Positions 32,937-41,165 of a stretch of DNA of 64,000 nt are shown one piece after another (position 1 is the stretch's first letter; the number at the start of each line of letters is the position of its first letter). Source of the DNA: Malikia granosa. GTDB taxonomy: Bacteria > Pseudomonadota > Gammaproteobacteria > Burkholderiales > Burkholderiaceae_C. The DNA lies in assembly GCF_002980595.1 (NCBI RefSeq), contig NZ_PVLQ01000017.1, forward strand, positions 1 to 64,000, written 5' to 3'. The translations under genes and the position numbers were made by a program. The notes under the pieces are model-generated. The model had not been told where the DNA came from. It worked only from the letters and a program-made list of their open reading frames with translations, and searched no databases.

Positions 32937-32948
32937 GGCCCTGGACGC

Positions 32949-33527
32949 TCAGAGACCGAAACTCGCGCCGGCCCCAAGCAGGGTCGCCACGCCAAGCACG
33001 GCGAAGACCGCGGCTGCGATCGAATGCACCAGCTTCATCGGGATCTTGTTGGCCAGCTTGTCGCCGACGAAGACCGCCGGCACGTCCGCGATCAGCATGC
33101 CCAGCGTGGTGCCGATCACGACCAGCAGCGGGGTGGCGTAATGCGCCGCCATCGCGACGGTCGCGATCTGGGTCTTGTCGCCCATCTCGGCCAGGAAGAA
33201 GGTGACCAGGGTGGCGCCGAAGACGCCGAAGCGCTTGGCGATCTGGGTTTCCTCCTCCTCGATCTTGTCCGGGATCAGAGTCCAGACCGCCATCGCGATG
33301 AAGGAGGCACCCAGCACCCAGCGCAGGATCTCGGGGCTGATCGAGGCGGTGATCCAGGCACCCAGCGCACCCGCCAGACCGTGGTTGACGACGGTCGCGG
33401 CCAGGATGCCGAGGATGATGGGCAGGGGTTTCTTGAAGCGCGCGGCCAGGATGAAGGCCAGCAGCTGGGTCTTGTCGCCGATTTCAGCCAGGGCGACGAC
33501 GCCAGTCGATACGAGAAGGGATTCCAT
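32949..33527 (-). CDS. GDT1/TMEM165 (UPF0016) family manganese exporter
   Basis: 192 residues with six membrane helices arranged as two repeats. Each repeat holds the family motif E-x-G-D-K-T-Q: A-E-I-G-D-K-T-Q-L-L (about residue 15) and A-E-M-G-D-K-T-Q-I-A (about residue 110). Members export Mn2+ (MneA in Vibrio) or exchange Ca2+/Mn2+. The Mn2+ riboswitch of the yybP-ykoY class upstream supports manganese efflux. Start 33527 gives the canonical M-E-S-L-L N-terminus; GTG 33563 is in frame but less likely. Convergent with the nuclease gene. Confidence 0.92.
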   Translation of the reverse strand: MESLLVSTGVVALAEIGDKTQLLAFILAARFKKPLPIILGILAATVVNHGLAGALGAWITASISPEILRWVLGASFIAMAVWTLIPDKIEEEETQIAKRFGVFGATLVTFFLAEMGDKTQIATVAMAAHYATPLLVVIGTTLGMLIADVPAVFVGDKLANKIPMKLVHSIAAAVFAVLGVATLLGAGASFGL

Positions 33528-33597
33528 GAATGTTCCAAGGCCGGTACAGAGACGATTGACCACGACGCATCCCCGGCCAGATCGGAGGCATCATGAT

Positions 33598-33700
33598 CAA
33601 AGGTCTTGCCAAGCTCGGAAACCGCTTGCGCCATGTCCTGCGGGACAAGTGTGTTGACGCAAGCCTCTTCAGGCTGAAGAGAGGCTACTCCCCAATGAAG
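33598..33700 (-). ncRNA. yybP-ykoY (Mn2+-sensing) riboswitch
   Basis: Read on the minus strand, the leader of the GDT1-type exporter has the conserved parts of the yybP-ykoY aptamer in order: GGGGAGTAGCC (33693-33683), a stem TCTTCAGCCTGAAGA, GCGTCAACA, and GCAAGACCTTT (33608-33598). Members switch on Mn2+ exporter genes (mntP, alx, yybP) when Mn2+ binds. The aptamer ends about 70 bases before the start codon, so control at translation or by an undetected structure is possible. Aptamer boundaries are approximate. Confidence 0.88.
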
Positions 33701-33705
33701 CCCCG

Positions 33706-33711
33706 ATTATA
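33706..33711 (-). promoter_or_regulatory. -10 box of the riboswitch transcript
   Basis: TATAAT on the minus strand just upstream of the yybP-ykoY aptamer, an exact -10 consensus. No convincing -35 hexamer is seen at 17 bases, so activation or an extended element may compensate. Confidence 0.65.
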
Positions 33712-33813
33712 GAAGCATGGGCGGTCGGCGCGAGGCCGACGCGCCAGCCGCTTGCTGGCACACTTGCAGCTGCAATGGTTCCCGCGCATCATGCGCGGCA
33801 GAAGGAGGCCGAG

Positions 33814-34068
33814 ATGGACGACGAATTCCCCCCCTATGGCAATGAAAGCGACCTGGTCCGCATCGGCGGACTGGAAATCGAGAACCGGCTCGACCGCCTG
33901 GTGCTGACCGGCGACCTGGTGCTGAGCCGCGACCGCGCCGGCCTGGCGCTGGCGCGCGAGCTGCACGCGCTGCTCGGGCGCGCGATCGCGACGCTGGAGT
34001 CAGACCCCGGACTGCCGGAGCGGATCGAGGTCCTGCCGGCACGCGTGGTGCCCAACCCTTTCGCCTGA
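33814..34068 (+). CDS. Small hypothetical protein
   Basis: 84 residues, not recognised. The sequence begins M-D-D-E-F-P-P-Y-G-N-E-S-D-L-V-R-I-G-G-L-E-I-E-N-R and continues with a helical stretch (L-A-L-A-R-E-L-H-A-L-L-G-R-A-I-A) and an acidic-proline ending. Evidence that it is real: a textbook AGGAGG seven bases before ATG 33814, uniform codon usage, and no competing frame. It is predicted soluble, acidic and cytoplasmic. Transcribed away from the Mn-exporter riboswitch, from which its start lies about 100 bases. No functional guess. Confidence 0.65.
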   Translation: MDDEFPPYGNESDLVRIGGLEIENRLDRLVLTGDLVLSRDRAGLALARELHALLGRAIATLESDPGLPERIEVLPARVVPNPFA

Positions 34069-34302
34069 ACGCAAGCGGCAGCCACGGCGCTGCCGCCCCG
34101 TGACGGGACGGCAGGAACAGGATCAGACGGGAAACAAGCCCCATGCCAGCATGGCCAGGTCGAGCCTGGACGGCAAGCGCCAGGCTGATGCTTTAAATAA
34201 GCGGGCAAAGACAGGGGATTTGTCGACTTCGACCCAGTGCCATCCGGAGGATGGCCGGCCTGGGATCGATGCTTCCGATGAGGTTCGGAACTACCTGGAA
34301 AT

Positions 34303-34379
<77 letters not shown>

Positions 34380-34439
34380 TCAAGAGGATCTATTCTAGCA
34401 GAAGAACCGTGTGCGCGGCAAGAGCAGCCAAAAATGGCT

Positions 34440-34781
34440 TCAGGCCTTCTTGATGAACTCGGACTTGAGCTGCATCGGACCGAAGCCCTCGATCTTGCAG
34501 TCGATGTCGTGGTCGCCCTCGATCAGGCGGATGTTCTTGACCTTGGTGCCGACCTTGATCACGGTCGAGGAGCCCTTGACCTTGAGGTCCTTGACCAGCG
34601 TGACGGTGTCGCCGTCCTGCAGCAGGTTGCCGTTGGCATCCTTCCAGACCTTGGCGGCTTCCTCGGCCGGCGCGGCATCGGCCAGGCTCCACTCGTGGCC
34701 GCATTCGGGGCAGATCAGCTGGCTGCCGTCCTCGTAGCTGTACTCGGACTGGCATTTCGGGCAGGGGGGCAATGAGCTCAT
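34440..34781 (-). CDS. PhnA/YjdM family protein
   Basis: 113 residues, the standard length. The N-terminal zinc ribbon uses C-P-K-C ... C-P-E-C (about residues 7-29). The C-terminal PhnA domain holds [27 protein letters not shown] and ends K-S-E-F-I-K-K-A. Named after a gene near the phosphonate cluster of E. coli, but its role there is unproven, and some members act on phosphonoacetate. No phosphonate genes are nearby. Start 34781 follows GGAAAC. Confidence 0.9.
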   Translation of the reverse strand: MSSLPPCPKCQSEYSYEDGSQLICPECGHEWSLADAAPAEEAAKVWKDANGNLLQDGDTVTLVKDLKVKGSSTVIKVGTKVKNIRLIEGDHDIDCKIEGFGPMQLKSEFIKKA

Positions 34782-34854
34782 GAGGTTTCCTTGTTTGACG
34801 GCTTGTTAACATACCAGAACAGCGGCCCCTGCCCGCAGCACGCCCCCCCAACAG

Positions 34855-35604
34855 ATGTCGATCCACTATGCCCGAAAATTGACCGGAAGCCGGCGCAGTG
34901 TGCAGGGCAATCGCCAGCTCGGCATGGTGCTGGCCTTCGTCGCCGGCGCCGCCAACGCGGGCGGCTTCCTGGCCGTGCACCAGTACACCTCGCACATGAC
35001 GGGCATCGTCTCGGCGATGGCCGACCACCTGGCGCTCGGGCAGTTCCGCGCCTACCTGACCGGCTTCGGCGCGCTGCTGTCCTTCATCGCGGGTGCGGCC
35101 TGCAGCGCGATCCTGGTCAATTTCGCGCGTCGGCGCCGCCTGCACAGCCAGTTCGCGCTGCCGCTGATGCTGGAGGCGCTGCTGCTGCTCGCCTTCGGCG
35201 CGCTCGGCGAACGGCTGTCCCATATCTCCGGCCTGTTCGTGCCGCTGACGGTGATGCTGCTGAGCTTCATCATGGGGCTGCAGAACGCGCTGATCACCAA
35301 GCTCTCGCATGCCGAGATCCGCACCACCCATATCACCGGACTGGTGACCGACATCGGCATCGAGCTCGGCAAGATGGCGTACTGGAACTCGTCCGACCCC
35401 AGCCTGCCACCGGTGCGCGCCAACCCGGACCGGCTCAGGATCATGCTGCAGCTGGCGGTCTGCTTCTTCGTCGGCGGCGTCAGCGGAGCGCTGGGCTTCA
35501 AGCAGATCGGCTACCTGGCCACCCTGCCGCTGGCCCTGCTGCTGCTGGCACTGGCCGGCGTGCCCGCGATCGACGACCTGAGCCGGCTCTGGCGCAAGCG
35601 CTGA
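34855..35604 (+). CDS. YoaK (DUF1275) family membrane protein
   Basis: 249 residues with six or more hydrophobic segments. Typical features: V-A-G-A-A-N-A-G-G-F-L-A near residue 30, Y-T-S-H-M-T-G, a central M-G-L-Q-N-A-L-I-T-K, and T-T-H-I-T-G-L-V-T-D-I-G. The protein has a tandem-like arrangement in which the H-M-T-G and H-I-T-G motifs recur. Integral to the cytoplasmic membrane, with no established transport substrate. Divergent from phnA over a 73-base gap. Confidence 0.85.
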   Translation: MSIHYARKLTGSRRSVQGNRQLGMVLAFVAGAANAGGFLAVHQYTSHMTGIVSAMADHLALGQFRAYLTGFGALLSFIAGAACSAILVNFARRRRLHSQFALPLMLEALLLLAFGALGERLSHISGLFVPLTVMLLSFIMGLQNALITKLSHAEIRTTHITGLVTDIGIELGKMAYWNSSDPSLPPVRANPDRLRIMLQLAVCFFVGGVSGALGFKQIGYLATLPLALLLLALAGVPAIDDLSRLWRKR

Positions 35605-35655
35605 ACGGACCGGGCCGCGAGCCCGTCCGCTGGATCGCCGGGCTGGCAGACGGAC

Positions 35656-37239
35656 TCAGGACATCCTGGCGGCGATCAGGGGCGGCAAGCGGAAGGCGGA
35701 GGTCGCCTTGACCAGGTCGACGGCCTTGCTGTCCAGGCTGCTGGCGGCGCTGGCCATTTCCTCCACCAGGCCGGCATTCTGCCGGGTGATCTGGTCCAGG
35801 TTGGTGACGGCGCTGCCGACCTGGGCCACGCCCTGGCTCTGCTCCTGGCTGGCGACGGTGATCTCCGCGACGACCTCGGTCACCTGCCTGATGCCGGAGA
35901 CGATGTCGGCCATGGTCTTGCCGGCGCTCTCGACCAGCGCCGCCCCCTGCTCGACCCGCTGCACGCTGTCGGTGATCAGGGACTTGATCTCGCGCGCCGC
36001 CGCCGAGCTGCGGCCAGCCAGGCTGCGGACCTCGCTGGCGACGACGGCAAAGCCGCGGCCCTGCTCGCCGGCACGGGCGGCCTCGACGGCGGCATTGAGC
36101 GCCAGCAGATTGGTCTGGAACGCGATGCTGTCGATGACGGCGATGATGTCCGAGATCTTGCGCGAGCTCTCGTTGATGCCCTGCATGGTATCGACCACAT
36201 TGCCGACCACTTCGCCGCCATAGGCAGCGACCTGGCTGGCGCTCTGGGCGAGCTGGTTGGCCTGGCGGGCGTTGTCCGCGTTCTGGCGCACGGTGGAACC
36301 GAACTCCTCGACCGAGCCCGCCATCGCTCCCAGCGAGTGGGCCTGGGTCTCGGTGCGCGCAGACAGGTCCAGGTTGCCGGCCGCGATCTGTTGCGAGGCG
36401 GCAGACACGGCGTCGGCATCCCGGCGCACATCGGCCACGATCTCGATCAGGCCGTCCTGCATGCGCTTGACCGCCGCCAGCACGCTGCTGTTGTCGTCCG
36501 CGCGCAGCGGGATCTGGCGCGTCAGGTCTCCGGCGGCGACGGCATTGAAGATGTCGCGCAATTCCCGCGGTTCGGTGCCGAGGTCGGCCGCCAGGCTGCG
36601 CTCGATCAGCAGGGCCGCCGTGACCGACAGCACCAGCGCCAGCAGGACGCCGGCGATCAGTCCGTTGCGCTGGGCCACGTAGGAGTCGTGGGCCTCGCTC
36701 AGCAGGGTGTTGGAACGATGCTGGGCGAACTCGGCGTAGTCCTTGGACGCCTTGATCAGCCTGGCCAGCAGGGGACGGCATTCGTCGTTCATGCGCTGGA
36801 TGGCCGTTTCGTGTTCCCCCTCGAGGGCCAGGTCCACGATGCCCAGGGCGACCGGTGCATAGAGCTTCTCGGTCGCCTCGATCGCATCGATCAGCCGGCG
36901 CTCCTCGGGCAGGGCATCCGCCCCCTCGGCCAGCTGCTTGAGCCGCGCCAGCGCCTCGGAGACATCGGCATGCGCCTGGTCGACCGCGCGCTTTTCCTGG
37001 TTCAGGTCCTCGAACCGGGTCACGAGCACCAGGTTGCGCGCCGCGATCGCACGCTGCTCGACCCCCTCCCGGATACGCTCGGCGGCATAGAGGCGGGCAT
37101 TGATGCCGTTGACGAGAAGCTCGAAACGCTCATTGGCGTTCGACAGCAGCATGATGCCAGCCGTCGATATGATGATGACGATCGCAATCAGCGCACTGAA
37201 AACCAGCACCAGCCGGCTTCTAATTGATAAATTTGCCAC
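35656..37239 (-). CDS. Methyl-accepting chemotaxis protein with four-helix-bundle sensor
   Basis: 527 residues. First membrane helix about 11-32; a periplasmic all-alpha 4HB_MCP domain about 35-185; second membrane helix about 190-212; HAMP about 213-266; then the cytoplasmic signalling coiled coil with the hairpin tip [21 protein letters not shown] and [12 protein letters not shown]. No C-terminal CheR-binding pentapeptide is visible (ends I-A-A-R-M-S). The start is GTG at 37239, preceded at seven bases by AGGACA. No chemotaxis genes are nearby, so it is an orphan receptor. Confidence 0.95.
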   Translation of the reverse strand: MANLSIRSRLVLVFSALIAIVIIISTAGIMLLSNANERFELLVNGINARLYAAERIREGVEQRAIAARNLVLVTRFEDLNQEKRAVDQAHADVSEALARLKQLAEGADALPEERRLIDAIEATEKLYAPVALGIVDLALEGEHETAIQRMNDECRPLLARLIKASKDYAEFAQHRSNTLLSEAHDSYVAQRNGLIAGVLLALVLSVTAALLIERSLAADLGTEPRELRDIFNAVAAGDLTRQIPLRADDNSSVLAAVKRMQDGLIEIVADVRRDADAVSAASQQIAAGNLDLSARTETQAHSLGAMAGSVEEFGSTVRQNADNARQANQLAQSASQVAAYGGEVVGNVVDTMQGINESSRKISDIIAVIDSIAFQTNLLALNAAVEAARAGEQGRGFAVVASEVRSLAGRSSAAAREIKSLITDSVQRVEQGAALVESAGKTMADIVSGIRQVTEVVAEITVASQEQSQGVAQVGSAVTNLDQITRQNAGLVEEMASAASSLDSKAVDLVKATSAFRLPPLIAARMS

Positions 37240-37354
37240 GGCATTTGTCCTAGGGGTTGTCAGGTGTCGACATTATGAAAACCGAACCTGAAAACTGCCG
37301 GCCAGGGGTCATTGCTCATCCCGCCAGCCGCCGCGCCGCGAACCGGTATGATTT

Positions 37355-37536
37355 GGGTTTCGGGTGCGTTCGCTCGGTTGCCGGGCGACGTTGAACGGGA
37401 AGCCGGTGAAGCTGCCCCAGGCAGCCAGTCCGGCGCAGCCCCCGCTGCTGTAAGCCTGACGACTCCGCCTGTTGCCACTGTGTGCAAGCATGGGAAGGCG
37501 CGGAGAAGGATGAGGGCAAGCCAGAATACCAGCCCG
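37355..37536 (+). ncRNA. Cobalamin (AdoCbl) riboswitch
   Basis: The conserved elements occur in order: GGGTGCGTT near the 5' end, GGGAAGCCGGTGAA (about 37398-37411), GTCCGGCGCAGCCCCCGCTG followed by CTGTAAGCC (about 37429-37455), GCCACTG (about 37474-37480), TGGGAAGGCG (37491-37500), GGATGAGGGCAAGCCAGAAT and ACCAGCCCGG, the B12-box counterpart. AdoCbl-binding aptamers normally repress downstream genes when B12 is plentiful. Here the next full genes are nrdA and nrdB, and a terminator follows the aptamer. Exact 5' and 3' limits are approximate. Confidence 0.93.
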
Positions 37537-37577
37537 GAAAAACCGCCAGCACCATTCCCCGGGGTGACGGGAAGAGC

Positions 37578-37619
37578 GGCCGCATCGCCTGGGCAGTAGC
37601 CCGGCAGGCGGCCTTTTTT
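37578..37619 (+). terminator. Intrinsic terminator, riboswitch expression platform
   Basis: A GC-rich hairpin (segments CGCCT with AGGCG and GGGC with GCCC, loop AGTA, small bulges) is followed by TTTTTT at 37614-37619. It begins about 40 bases after the aptamer end and 243 bases before nrdA, as expected of a transcriptional off-switch used when AdoCbl is bound. The antiterminator pairing was not worked out. Confidence 0.8.
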
Positions 37620-37668
37620 CATCTCCCGCCTGGTGCCGTTTCCGGAACCATTCGACGGGAGGATTCGA

Positions 37669-37776
37669 ATGCATGTCTTTGCTCACCACCGCCTGCCCGG
37701 GCCAGCGCCCGAGCGGCCTGCCCGCTCACCGGCCCTGAAGGCCGGCAGCCCGCCCTTGCCGCGGACGGCCCGCTAG
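37669..37776 (+). CDS. Putative 35-residue leader peptide of nrdAB
   Basis: Starts M-H-V-F-A-H-H-R-L-P-G-P and is rich in proline, arginine and alanine. GGGAGGAT lies five bases before the ATG, the best ribosome site in this leader. It ends 85 bases before nrdA, in another frame. Not recognised, and it may be non-functional. It lies after the riboswitch terminator, so it would be made only when nrdAB is transcribed. A regulatory uORF is one possibility; chance is the other. Confidence 0.35.
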   Translation: MHVFAHHRLPGPAPERPARSPALKAGSPPLPRTAR

Positions 37777-37861
37777 CCGACCGCCCATCGCCATTTCGGA
37801 CCGACCGCCCCGGCTGCTGCCGGCAGGTGGCAGGTCCCCTGTTTTTTTCTGCATCACCTCC

Positions 37862-40141
37862 ATGGACGTCATCAAGCGCAACGGCTCGCGCGAAGCCTTC
37901 GACTTCGCCAAGATCGAGCGACTCAACGAATTTGCCACCCAGGGCCTCAATGTCGACCTGGGCCTGTTGCGCAGCCAGATCAAGCTGCTGGTCTACGATG
38001 GCATGCACACCCACGAGATCTTCCAGGCGCAGAACAAGGCCGCCGCCGGCCTGATCTCGACCGAGAATCCGGACTTCACCTTCGTCGCGGCGCGCTACCT
38101 GCTGGCCGAGACCATGAAGCATGTGACGCCCGATGGCCGCTACCCGGCGCTCGCCGAAACGATCGCGCGCGGTGTCGCCGCCGGTCGCTACGCGCCGCGC
38201 ATGGCCGAGGCCTTCGACCTGGAGGCGCTGGCCGCCGCGATCAAGCCCGAACGCGACTACCAGTTCGACTACTACGGCCTGCAGAACCTGGTCGACCGCT
38301 ACCTGATGCGCGACCGCGAACAGAAGCTGATCGAGCTGCCGCAGCATTTCTTCATGCGCGTCGCGATGGGCGTTTCGCTGCAGGAGGACAACCCGACCGC
38401 GCGCGCCGTCGAGTTCTACGATCTGCTGTCGAGCTTCGACTACATGGCCTCGACGCCGACGCTGTTCAACTCGGGCACGGTGCACTCGCAGTTGTCCAGC
38501 TGCTACCTCAACACGGTCAACGACCAGATCAGCGCCGACATCGACGAGGGCGAGCACCGCTATGCCTCGATCTTCGGCACCATCGAGGAATCGGCCCGCC
38601 TCTCCAAGTACGCGGGCGGCATCGGCACCGACTGGACCCGGGTGCGCGCGGCCGGCTCGCATATCCAGTCGACCAACGGCAAGAGCTCGGGCGTCATCCC
38701 CTACCTGAAGATCTACAACGACACCGCGGTCGGCGTGAACCAGGGCGGCCGGCGCAAGGGCAGCTTCGCGCCCTACCTCGAAGTCTGGCATCCGGACTTC
38801 TGGGACTACTGCGAGGTCAAGAAGGAATTCGGCGACGACCGGCTGCGCGCGCACGACATCTTCCCGGCGGCCTGGATCGCCGACCTGTTCATGGAGCGGG
38901 TCGAGAACAACGGCATCTGGAGCGAGTTCCAGCCCGAGCGCTTCCCCGAGCTGCACGAGCTCTACGGCGACGCCTTCAAGGCCCGCTACGAGCAGCTCGA
39001 GCGCGAGGGCAAGGCCTACAAGCAGCGCCCGGCGCTCGAGGTATGGAAGCGCATCCTGACCAACCTGTTCGAGACCGGCCACCCCTGGATCACCTTCAAG
39101 GACGAGTGCAACCGCCGCAGCCCGCAGGACCATGTCGGCGTGGTGCACAGCTCGAACCTCTGCACCGAGATCACGCTCAACACCAGCGACACCGAGACCG
39201 CGGTCTGCAACCTGGGCTCGGTCAACCTGGCGCGCCATGTCAAGGGCGGCCAGCTCGACGCCGACAAGCTCGCGCGCACGGTCAAGACCGCGCTGCGCAT
39301 GCTCGACAACGTGATCGACCTGAACTTCTACCCGTCGGACCGCGCCAAGGCATCGAACCTGCGCCACCGCCCGGTCGGCCTGGGCCTGATGGGCGAGACC
39401 GAGGCCAAGGTCGCCTGCGGCATCGATTTCGCCAGCGCCGCCGGCGTGGCGTTCTCGGACCGCGCGATGGAGCTGATCAGCTTCCACGCGATCCAGGCCT
39501 CGAGCGAACTGGCGCAGGAGCGCGGCGCCTACGAGACCTTCCCGGGCTCGAAGTGGAGCCGCGGCCTGCTGCCGATCGACACCGCGCGCCGCCACGAGAC
39601 CAGCCTGGGCGAGGCGGCCTGGGCCGGCCTGCGCGCCCAGGTCCAGCGCAACGGCATGCGCAACAGCAACGTGATGGCGATCGCGCCGACCGCGACCATC
39701 AGCATCATCACCGGCACCACGCCCTGCATCGAGCCGATCTTCGAGATCGAGCGCTCGGAAAAGAACATGAGCGGCCAGTTCAAGGTGGTCGATCCCTGCG
39801 TCAAGTACGGCCGGCCCGACCTGCTCAAGACGGTGTGGGAGATCGATCCGGGCTGGATCCTGCAGAGCGCGGCCGCGCGCCAGAAATGGATCGACCAGTC
39901 GCAGAGCGTCAACATCTTCGTCAAGCAGGGCACCAAGGGCCGCGAGCTGGCCGAGATCTACCTGAGCGCCTGGAAGCTCGGCCTCAAGACCACCTACTAC
40001 CTGCGCGGCCAGACCAAGACCAAGGAAGTGGCCAAGCCGGCGCTGGCCAATGCCGCGCTGCCGGCCGGCGACGTGGCCGAGGCCGAACTGCCGACCAATT
40101 TCTGCTCGATCGACAACCCGAACTGCGAGGCCTGCCAGTGA
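37862..40141 (+). CDS. nrdA: Ribonucleoside-diphosphate reductase class Ia, alpha subunit
   Basis: 759 residues, same length as E. coli NrdA. Reduces NDPs to dNDPs. Residues about 3-95 form the ATP-cone allosteric domain (V-I-K-R-N-G-S-R-E-A-F). The barrel carries the active-site cysteines: S-S-C-Y-L-N, N-L-C-T-E-I and the thiyl-radical C in A-V-C-N-L-G-S-V-N-L. The C-terminal tail ends C-E-A-C-Q, the shuttle pair that reduces the active site. N-S-N-V-M-A-I-A-P-T-A-T belongs to the family's substrate loop. The ATG at 37862 is the only suitable start before an in-frame stop, yet no Shine-Dalgarno precedes it; ATCACCTCC does instead. Overlaps nrdB by four bases. Controlled by the upstream cobalamin riboswitch. 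Confidence 0.97.
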   Translation: MDVIKRNGSREAFDFAKIERLNEFATQGLNVDLGLLRSQIKLLVYDGMHTHEIFQAQNKAAAGLISTENPDFTFVAARYLLAETMKHVTPDGRYPALAETIARGVAAGRYAPRMAEAFDLEALAAAIKPERDYQFDYYGLQNLVDRYLMRDREQKLIELPQHFFMRVAMGVSLQEDNPTARAVEFYDLLSSFDYMASTPTLFNSGTVHSQLSSCYLNTVNDQISADIDEGEHRYASIFGTIEESARLSKYAGGIGTDWTRVRAAGSHIQSTNGKSSGVIPYLKIYNDTAVGVNQGGRRKGSFAPYLEVWHPDFWDYCEVKKEFGDDRLRAHDIFPAAWIADLFMERVENNGIWSEFQPERFPELHELYGDAFKARYEQLEREGKAYKQRPALEVWKRILTNLFETGHPWITFKDECNRRSPQDHVGVVHSSNLCTEITLNTSDTETAVCNLGSVNLARHVKGGQLDADKLARTVKTALRMLDNVIDLNFYPSDRAKASNLRHRPVGLGLMGETEAKVACGIDFASAAGVAFSDRAMELISFHAIQASSELAQERGAYETFPGSKWSRGLLPIDTARRHETSLGEAAWAGLRAQVQRNGMRNSNVMAIAPTATISIITGTTPCIEPIFEIERSEKNMSGQFKVVDPCVKYGRPDLLKTVWEIDPGWILQSAAARQKWIDQSQSVNIFVKQGTKGRELAEIYLSAWKLGLKTTYYLRGQTKTKEVAKPALANAALPAGDVAEAELPTNFCSIDNPNCEACQ

Positions 40142-41157
40142 GTACCGCCGTGACCCCGAACAACACCACCCGCATCACCAACGAGCGCCGCATCGCCTTC
40201 GGGCCGCAGGACCAGCTCATGAACATGTCGCGGACCAAGTACAAGTGGGCGACCGAGATCTACGACCGCATGGAGGCCAACACCTGGTTCCCGAAGTCGA
40301 TCCCGCTGGTGGCCGACCGCGAGACCTACCGCAGCGGCGCGCTCAACGCGCGCGAGCGCAATGCCTATGACAAGGCGCTGGCCTTCGTGTCGAACCTGGA
40401 CGGCATCCAGTTCAACAACCTGATCCACAACATCGGCCAGCACATCACGGCGCCCGAGGTCAGCCTGGCGATCGCGCGCCAGGCCTCGGAGGAAGGCGTG
40501 CATGTGCGCAGCTACCAGTTCCTGATCGAGGCGGTCTCGCTCGACCCGGAATCGGTCTACATGATGTTCGAGCATGACGGCATGCTGGCGAAGAAGAACG
40601 AGTTCATCATGCGCAGCTCGGCGGTGCTGAAGGACGAGCCGACCCCGGCCAACTTCGCGCGCGCCATCGTCGGCAACGTGATCCTGGAAGGCATCTACTT
40701 CTACTCGGCCTTCCTGGTGTTCTACACGCTGGCGCGCAACGGCAAGATGCTGGGCAGCGCGGACATGATCAAGTACATCAACCGCGACGAGGGCGAGACC
40801 CATCTCGACCTGTTCACCAACCTGCACCACGCCTTCCAGGCCGAGAACCCCGAGCTCTACGACGACCAGTTCCGCCACGATGCGATCCAGCTGATCAAGG
40901 ACGCGGTCGAGCTGGAAGTGGCCTGGGGCCAGTACATCATCCAGGGCGGCATCCTGGGCCTGACCGACGAGGTGGTGGAGAACTTCGTCAAGGGCCTGGC
41001 CAACAAGCGCGCGCTGGCGCTCAACCTGGGCCTGATCTATCCGGGCGTGGTCAATGCCGTGCCCTGGTTCGACGACTTCAGCAAGCCCAACGGCACGCGC
41101 AGCAACTTCTTCGAGAGCAAGCCGACCGACTACGCGACCGACGGCCTCGAGTGGTAA
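40138..41157 (+). CDS. nrdB: Ribonucleoside-diphosphate reductase class Ia, beta subunit
   Basis: 339 residues. Houses the di-iron tyrosyl radical. Iron ligands and radical site are intact: E-E-G-V-H-V-R-S-Y (E119, H122 and the tyrosine Y126 equivalent to E. coli Y122), later N-V-I-L-E-G-I-Y-F-Y and D-E-G-E-T-H-L. It is therefore a class Ia/Ib-type subunit, not the tyrosine-lacking Ic type. The start is inferred as GTG 40138, overlapping the nrdA stop (GTGA), giving M-S-T-A-V-T-P-N-N; ATG at about 40219 would remove conserved N-terminal residues. The C-terminus supplies the NrdA-docking tail. Co-transcribed with nrdA. Confidence 0.96.
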   Translation: MSTAVTPNNTTRITNERRIAFGPQDQLMNMSRTKYKWATEIYDRMEANTWFPKSIPLVADRETYRSGALNARERNAYDKALAFVSNLDGIQFNNLIHNIGQHITAPEVSLAIARQASEEGVHVRSYQFLIEAVSLDPESVYMMFEHDGMLAKKNEFIMRSSAVLKDEPTPANFARAIVGNVILEGIYFYSAFLVFYTLARNGKMLGSADMIKYINRDEGETHLDLFTNLHHAFQAENPELYDDQFRHDAIQLIKDAVELEVAWGQYIIQGGILGLTDEVVENFVKGLANKRALALNLGLIYPGVVNAVPWFDDFSKPNGTRSNFFESKPTDYATDGLEW

Positions 41158-41165
41158 TCTGAGCC

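Larger units (their letters stand above)
37240..37861. other. nrdAB leader region, 622 bases
   Basis: The largest non-coding stretch in the window. It lies between the divergent chemoreceptor and nrdA. Contents: a possible -10 TATGAT (37347-37352), a cobalamin riboswitch, an intrinsic terminator, a 35-codon ORF with a good ribosome site, and the motif ATCACCTCC directly before the nrdA ATG. Described part by part in other entries. Confidence 0.8.

Noticed and set aside
34074-34095. GCGGCAGCC...GGCGCTGCCGC hairpin after the small unknown gene as a terminator
   Set aside because: No T-run follows in either direction, and such GC hairpins are common by chance at this base composition.
34239-34255. 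GCCATCC...GGATGGC hairpin near the tRNA as its terminator
   Set aside because: It lies about 50 bases beyond the tRNA 3' end and has no T-run; termination there is not supported.
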